The notes under the pieces are model-generated. The model was given only the letters and a program-made list of their open reading frames with translations, ran no database searches and was not told the origin of the DNA. Shown here piece after piece: positions 60,028 through 64,000 of a stretch of DNA of 64,000 bases. The position numbers and the translations under genes are program-made. Position 1 is the first letter of the stretch. Each line of letters opens with the position of its first letter. Origin of the DNA: Gammaproteobacteria bacterium (GTDB lineage: Bacteria; Gemmatimonadota; Gemmatimonadetes; Longimicrobiales; Gaopeijiaceae); assembly GCA_028819075.1 (NCBI GenBank), contig JAPPMM010000052.1:1-64000 (forward strand), written 5' to 3'.

Positions 60028-61827
60028 ATGCAACCCACGGACGTCAGCAACCCCGACTACTACCACAAGGTGGTGGACTGCCAGTGGGGCTGTCCGGCCC
60101 ACACCAACGTGCCCGAGTACATCCGGCTCATCGCCAACGGCCGCTACACGGACTCGTTCTGGCTGAACCGGTCCTCGAACGTCTTCCCGGGGATCCTGGG
60201 CCGCACCTGCGACCGTCCCTGCGAGCCCGCCTGCCGGCGCACCCGCGTGGACGGCAAACCGGTCGCCATCTGCCGCCTGAAGCGGGTTGCGGCCGACCTG
60301 CGCGATCCGACCGACAATCGCCTGCCGGAGATACCGGTGGTGAAGAACGGCAAGCACATCGCCCTGGTCGGGTGCGGGCCGGCGTCGCTCACAGTCTGCA
60401 ACGATCTCATGCCGCTGGGCTACGAGTGCACGATCTTCGAGGCGCTCCCTCGCTCCGGCGGGCTCATGCGCACCAACATCCCCGCCTTCCGGCTCCCCGT
60501 CGCGGTGCTCGAGGAAGAGATCGACATGATCCTCGACATGGGCGTCGAGATCCACTACAACACGCGCATCGACTCGATGAAGGAGCTTCTCGAGGAGGGC
60601 TACGACGCCGTCTTCGTGGGCACCGGCGCCCCCAAGGGCAAGGAGCTGAACATCCCGGGCCGCCAGGAAGCCGCCGACAACATCCACATCGGCATCGAGT
60701 GGCTGGAGGCGGTGCACTTCGGGCACGTCGACGCCATCGGCGAGCGCGTGCTGGTGATCGGGGTCGGCAACACGGCGATGGACTGCTGCCGCACCTCGAA
60801 GCGCCTCGGCGGCACAGACATCAAGGTGATGGCGCGCAAGTCGCGGCCCTACTTCAAGGCGTCGCCCTGGGAGCTCGAGGACGCCGAGGAGGAGCTCGTC
60901 GACATCGTCGAGAACTACTCCCCGAAGCGGTTCGTGCTGGAAGACGGCAGGCTGGTCGGGATGGAGTTCGAGCTGGTCAGTTGGCACAAGGACGAGGAGA
61001 GCGGACGGCTGAAGGCGACGGTGCACGACACCGAGATCCTCCCCTGCGACGACGTCATCCTCGCCATCGGCCAGGACAACGCGTTCCCCTGGATCGAGCG
61101 CGACATCGGCATCGAGTTCAACCACTGGGACATGCCCGAGGTCGACCGCACCACCTTCATGACCACCCGCGAGGGGATCTTCGTGGGCGGCGACGCGGCG
61201 TGGGGGCCGGAGAACATCATCTGGGCGGTGGAGCACGGCCACCAGGCCGCCATCTCGATCCACAACTACTGCCAGGGGCTGTCGCTTACCGAAGACCGCC
61301 CGCCGCAGGACCAGAACCTCATCTCCGCCAAGATGGGGATGCACGAGTGGGCCTACTCCAACGACTACAATCCCTCGCCGCGCCAGAAGATGAAGCACGT
61401 GGAGCTGGTGCGCCGCTTCGAGGAGCTGTCCATCGAAGTGGAGATGGGGTTCGACCCGGAGCAGACCGCGCGCGAGGTGGAGCGCTGCCTCAACTGCGAC
61501 ATCCAGACCCACTTCGAGGCCAAGCTGTGCATCGAATGCGACGCCTGCATCGACATCTGCCCGGTGCACTGCCTCACGATCACCGTGAACGGCGATGAGG
61601 AGGATCTCCGGACGCGCCTGATGGCGCCCGCGGAGAACCTCACCCAGGATCTGATGGTATCAGAAGGACTCCCCCAGACCGGACGCGTGATGGTGAAGGA
61701 CGAGGATCTCTGCGTCCACTGCGGCCTGTGCGCGGAGCGCTGTCCCACGGCGGCCTGGGACATGCGCAAGTTCGAACTGTTGATTCCCTACGCGGGGCAG
61801 GAAGCGGCATGTCCGACCCACGTCTAG
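60028..61827 (+). CDS. GltD-like FAD/NAD(P)-binding subunit with C-terminal ferredoxin domain
   Basis: 599 residues. The N-terminal Fer4_20 domain of GltD-like proteins has CQWGCPAHTNVPEYI and GRTCDRPCEPACRR. Next is the FAD-binding Rossmann motif IALVGCGPASLTVCNDL, then the NAD(P)-binding Rossmann motif RVLVIGVGNTAMDCCR. GIFVGGDAAWGPENIIWAV is the FAD site. Two 4Fe-4S motifs lie at the C-terminus: CIECDACIDICPVHC and CVHCGLCAERCPTAAW. Such subunits couple NAD(P)H to ferredoxin-dependent 2-oxoacid oxidation in Korarchaeal- and Gemmatimonadota-type operons. It overlaps korA by 19 nt, so it is the electron-transfer partner here. Confidence 0.9.
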   Translation: MQPTDVSNPDYYHKVVDCQWGCPAHTNVPEYIRLIANGRYTDSFWLNRSSNVFPGILGRTCDRPCEPACRRTRVDGKPVAICRLKRVAADLRDPTDNRLPEIPVVKNGKHIALVGCGPASLTVCNDLMPLGYECTIFEALPRSGGLMRTNIPAFRLPVAVLEEEIDMILDMGVEIHYNTRIDSMKELLEEGYDAVFVGTGAPKGKELNIPGRQEAADNIHIGIEWLEAVHFGHVDAIGERVLVIGVGNTAMDCCRTSKRLGGTDIKVMARKSRPYFKASPWELEDAEEELVDIVENYSPKRFVLEDGRLVGMEFELVSWHKDEESGRLKATVHDTEILPCDDVILAIGQDNAFPWIERDIGIEFNHWDMPEVDRTTFMTTREGIFVGGDAAWGPENIIWAVEHGHQAAISIHNYCQGLSLTEDRPPQDQNLISAKMGMHEWAYSNDYNPSPRQKMKHVELVRRFEELSIEVEMGFDPEQTAREVERCLNCDIQTHFEAKLCIECDACIDICPVHCLTITVNGDEEDLRTRLMAPAENLTQDLMVSEGLPQTGRVMVKDEDLCVHCGLCAERCPTAAWDMRKFELLIPYAGQEAACPTHV

Positions 61828-63680
61828 AGAAGACCGACCGGACCAACGACTTCGCGTTCAAGATCGGGACCGTCAACGGGACCGGCTCGGCGAGCGCGAA
61901 CGGCCTCATCATGCAGGCGATCTTCCGCATGGGGATCCCCTGCACCGGCAAGAACGTCTTCCCCTCCAACATCCAGGGGCTCCCGACCTGGTACGAGATC
62001 CGGGTGAGCCACGAAGGGTACTCGGCGCGCACCCCGGAGTTCGACCTCATCGTGGCGATGAATCCCGCCACCTACGAGCGCGACATCGCCGAGGTGCGCC
62101 CCGGCGGGTACCTCCTGCACGACTCCTCCTGGCCCATGGCCAAGGAGTTCCTGCGGGACGACATCACCTTCCTCGGAGTTCCCCTGGGGGAGATGTGCGT
62201 GCGCGAATTCAAGGGGGCGCGGGTGCGCATCCTGATGAAGAACATCGCGTACGCGGGTGCTCTGGCCGCGCTTCTGTCGATGGATCTGGACGTGATCCGC
62301 GGGATGATCCAGGAGAAGTTCGCGGCCAAGCCCAAGCTCATCGGTTCCAACTACAAGGCGATCGAGCTGGGCTACGACTACGCGATGGAGCACTTCGACT
62401 GCCCGCTGCCCATCCGGCTCCAGACCATGGACGCGACCTCGGACCACGTGCTCATGGACGGCAACACCTCGGCGGCGCTCGGCTGCGTGTTCGCCGGGGC
62501 GACGGTGGGCGCGTGGTATCCGATCACGCCCTCGACCTCGCTGATGGACGCCTTCAAGCGCTTCTGCGAGCGCTTCCGCAAGGATCCCGAGACCGGCGAG
62601 CGCAGCTTCTTCATCGCCCAGGCCGAGGACGAGCTGGCGGCGGCGGGCGTGGTCATCGGAGCGGGCTGGGCCGGCGCGCGCGCCTTCACCCCCACCAGCG
62701 GCCCCGGTGTCTCGCTCATGAGCGAGTTCATCGGGCTGGCCTACTACGCCGAGATCCCGGCGGTCTTCGTGGACGTGCAGCGGGTAGGGCCGTCGACGGG
62801 CATGCCCACCCGCACGCAGCAGGGCGACATCGCGGCGGTGGCCTACGCCTCGCACGGCGACACCAAGCACATCGCCCTCTTCCCGGCCAATCCGGAGGAG
62901 TCGTTCCAGATGGCGGTGGAGGCCTTCGACCTGGCCGAGCGCTTCCAGAGCCCGGTCTTCCTGGTGCAGGACCTGGACATCGGCATGAACGACTGGATGA
63001 TCCCGAAGCTCCGTTGGGACGACAGCTTCGTGCCCGACCGCGGCAAGGTGCTCGGGGCCGCGGAACTGGAAAAGATCCAGAAATTCTACCGTTACATGGA
63101 TGTGGACGGCGACGGCATTCCGTACCGATCCCTTCCGGGCGTGCACCCCAAGGGGGCGTACTTTACGCGAGGTTCGGGGCACACGAGCCGCGGGACGTAC
63201 ACCGAGGACGCCGACGAGTACACCGAGGTGATGGACCGGCTGAGCAGGAAGATCGACTCCGCCGCGAGCGAGGTGCCCGCGCCGGCCGTGCGCATGCGCG
63301 AGGGCGCGACCATGTCGCTAGTGACCATCGGGTCGTGCGACGGGGCGGTGCGTGAGGCGGCAGACATCCTGGAGCGACAGGGTCTGCCGGTCAACTACAT
63401 GCGCGTGCGCGGCTTCCCGTTCGACGCTCTGGTACGCGAGTTCCTGGACGCGCACGAACTCAACATCGTGGTAGAGCAGAACCGGGACGCGCAGCTGAGA
63501 CGGCTGCTGGTGAACGAGACCGAGGTGGATCCGGCCCGGCTGCATTCGGTGCTGGACTACGGCGGCTTCCCCATGAGCGCGGCCTTCGTGGCCGGCGAGG
63601 TGAACGAACACCTGGGTCGCGCGCCGGAGGAAACGAAGGTGCGGCCGGCAGCGGAGCGGCCGGAAGGAGCGGTGGCATGA
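61809..63680 (+). CDS. korA: 2-oxoacid:ferredoxin oxidoreductase alpha subunit (KorA-like)
   Basis: 623 residues from the ATG overlapping the preceding gene; the frame extends upstream but that part belongs to the GltD-like gene's shadow. The gamma domain is fused at the N-terminus (IGTVNGTGSASANGLIMQAIF). The alpha pyrimidine domain follows, with GATVGAWYPITPSTSLMDAF, EDELAAAGVVIGAGWAGARA and TPTSGPGVSLMSEFIGLAYY. The C-terminal domain has VTIGSCDGAVREAADIL. It converts 2-oxoglutarate or another 2-oxoacid plus CoA to the acyl-CoA and reduced ferredoxin. The beta subunit overlaps it by 4 nt. Substrate is inferred from the general family. Confidence 0.92.
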   Translation: MSDPRLEKTDRTNDFAFKIGTVNGTGSASANGLIMQAIFRMGIPCTGKNVFPSNIQGLPTWYEIRVSHEGYSARTPEFDLIVAMNPATYERDIAEVRPGGYLLHDSSWPMAKEFLRDDITFLGVPLGEMCVREFKGARVRILMKNIAYAGALAALLSMDLDVIRGMIQEKFAAKPKLIGSNYKAIELGYDYAMEHFDCPLPIRLQTMDATSDHVLMDGNTSAALGCVFAGATVGAWYPITPSTSLMDAFKRFCERFRKDPETGERSFFIAQAEDELAAAGVVIGAGWAGARAFTPTSGPGVSLMSEFIGLAYYAEIPAVFVDVQRVGPSTGMPTRTQQGDIAAVAYASHGDTKHIALFPANPEESFQMAVEAFDLAERFQSPVFLVQDLDIGMNDWMIPKLRWDDSFVPDRGKVLGAAELEKIQKFYRYMDVDGDGIPYRSLPGVHPKGAYFTRGSGHTSRGTYTEDADEYTEVMDRLSRKIDSAASEVPAPAVRMREGATMSLVTIGSCDGAVREAADILERQGLPVNYMRVRGFPFDALVREFLDAHELNIVVEQNRDAQLRRLLVNETEVDPARLHSVLDYGGFPMSAAFVAGEVNEHLGRAPEETKVRPAAERPEGAVA

Positions 63681-64000
63681 CCTATATCGCCAAGCCCGCG
63701 GTCCGGCATCCGGGCCTGGGCGCCAACGACCTCGGCCTGCACATGCGGGACTACGAGGGCACGATCTCGACCCTGTGCGCGGGGTGCGGCCACGACTCGG
63801 TCACCGCCGCGGTCATCCAGGCCTTCTACGAACTCTCCATCCCGCCGCACCGCATCGCCAAGATGAGCGGCATCGGCTGCTCGGCCAAGACGCCCGCGTA
63901 CTTCGTGAACGAGGCGCACGGGTTCAACGGGGTGCACGGGCGCATGCCCGCCCTCGCGACCGGGGCCAACGCGGCCAACAAGGACCTCTACTACATCGGC
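63677..64000 (+). CDS. korB: 2-oxoacid:ferredoxin oxidoreductase beta subunit (partial)
   Basis: Starts at the ATG overlapping the korA stop and runs off the right edge; 108 codons are visible. It reads TISTLCAGCGHDSVTAAVIQ, the typical CxGCGH of the TPP-binding beta subunit, then GIGCSAKTPAYFVNEAHGFN and HGRMPALATGANAANKDL. The visible part contains a 4Fe-4S Cys pair and the start of the TPP fold. Incomplete at the 3' end, so length cannot be judged. Confidence 0.92.
   Translation, partial: MTYIAKPAVRHPGLGANDLGLHMRDYEGTISTLCAGCGHDSVTAAVIQAFYELSIPPHRIAKMSGIGCSAKTPAYFVNEAHGFNGVHGRMPALATGANAANKDLYYIG

Noticed and set aside
1-64000. CRISPR array, rRNA or replication origin
   Set aside because: No regularly spaced repeats, no rRNA-like stretches and no DnaA-box cluster were seen by eye; absence was judged without computation.

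Overview
The window is GC-rich bacterial chromosome, densely coding on both strands. Overlapping ATGA starts are frequent, and GTG or TTG starts are common. No rRNA, tRNA or CRISPR array was seen. The gene mix suggests a Gemmatimonadota-like bacterium: a CBM9/DUF5916 outer-membrane protein, a TonB receptor behind an ECF sigma/anti-sigma pair, a CcmH with a CxCxC centre, a DUF6526 protein, a KorAB operon led by a GltD-like flavoprotein, many orphan FtsX permeases and PIG-L proteins. That assignment is inference from family content only.

Layout. 1-5 kb is accessory: a tyrosine integrase, an SLC13-type transporter with four RCK_C-like repeats, and a decayed IS3 transposase. 5-10 kb holds two small membrane proteins, a UGSC-family selenoprotein read through an in-frame UGA followed by a bacterial SECIS-like hairpin, its thioredoxin-fold partner, a HigBA toxin-antitoxin pair and a DUF4143 ATPase. 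10-17 kb has a secreted metallo-beta-lactamase-fold protein, an ArsR-VOC operon behind a clear promoter with duplicated operators, and an HlyD adaptor with two paralogous FtsX permeases but no ATPase. 17-20 kb carries a peptide-type ABC binding lipoprotein and an AtoE-like transporter. 20-29 kb is a plus-strand catabolic run: NHL lipoprotein, PIG-L deacetylase, Na+/solute symporter, GH4 glycosidase and two small proteins. 29-38 kb is envelope biology: glycosyltransferase, outer-membrane barrel, TonB receptor, anti-sigma, sigma and the DUF5916 protein.

38-50 kb starts with a two-TM (SLATT-like) protein overlapping an unlisted 40-residue proline-rich ORF. It continues with a glycolate/D-lactate-type FAD/Fe-S dehydrogenase divergent from a serine/alanine-glyoxylate aminotransferase, and a TRAP transporter. 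The TRAP binding protein is separated from its membrane subunits by an RHH-PIN pair and an AbiEii-like nucleotidyltransferase. The TRAP promoter carries four evenly spaced TGATATCA-type sites. After dctM, a DUF2723 gene lies between two 50-bp direct repeats of the dctM 3' end.

50-64 kb has two tandem MBL-like proteins with an altered metal motif, CcmH, DUF6526, a methyltransferase, a CopA-type ATPase, a rhodanese, a phospholipase-D enzyme paired with a divergent Nramp-family protein, and a 2-oxoacid:ferredoxin oxidoreductase operon that runs off the right edge.

The most interesting items are the selenocysteine UGSC/thioredoxin module, the two-TM plus proline-rich cassette, the TGATATCA operator array and the repeat-flanked DUF2723 gene.
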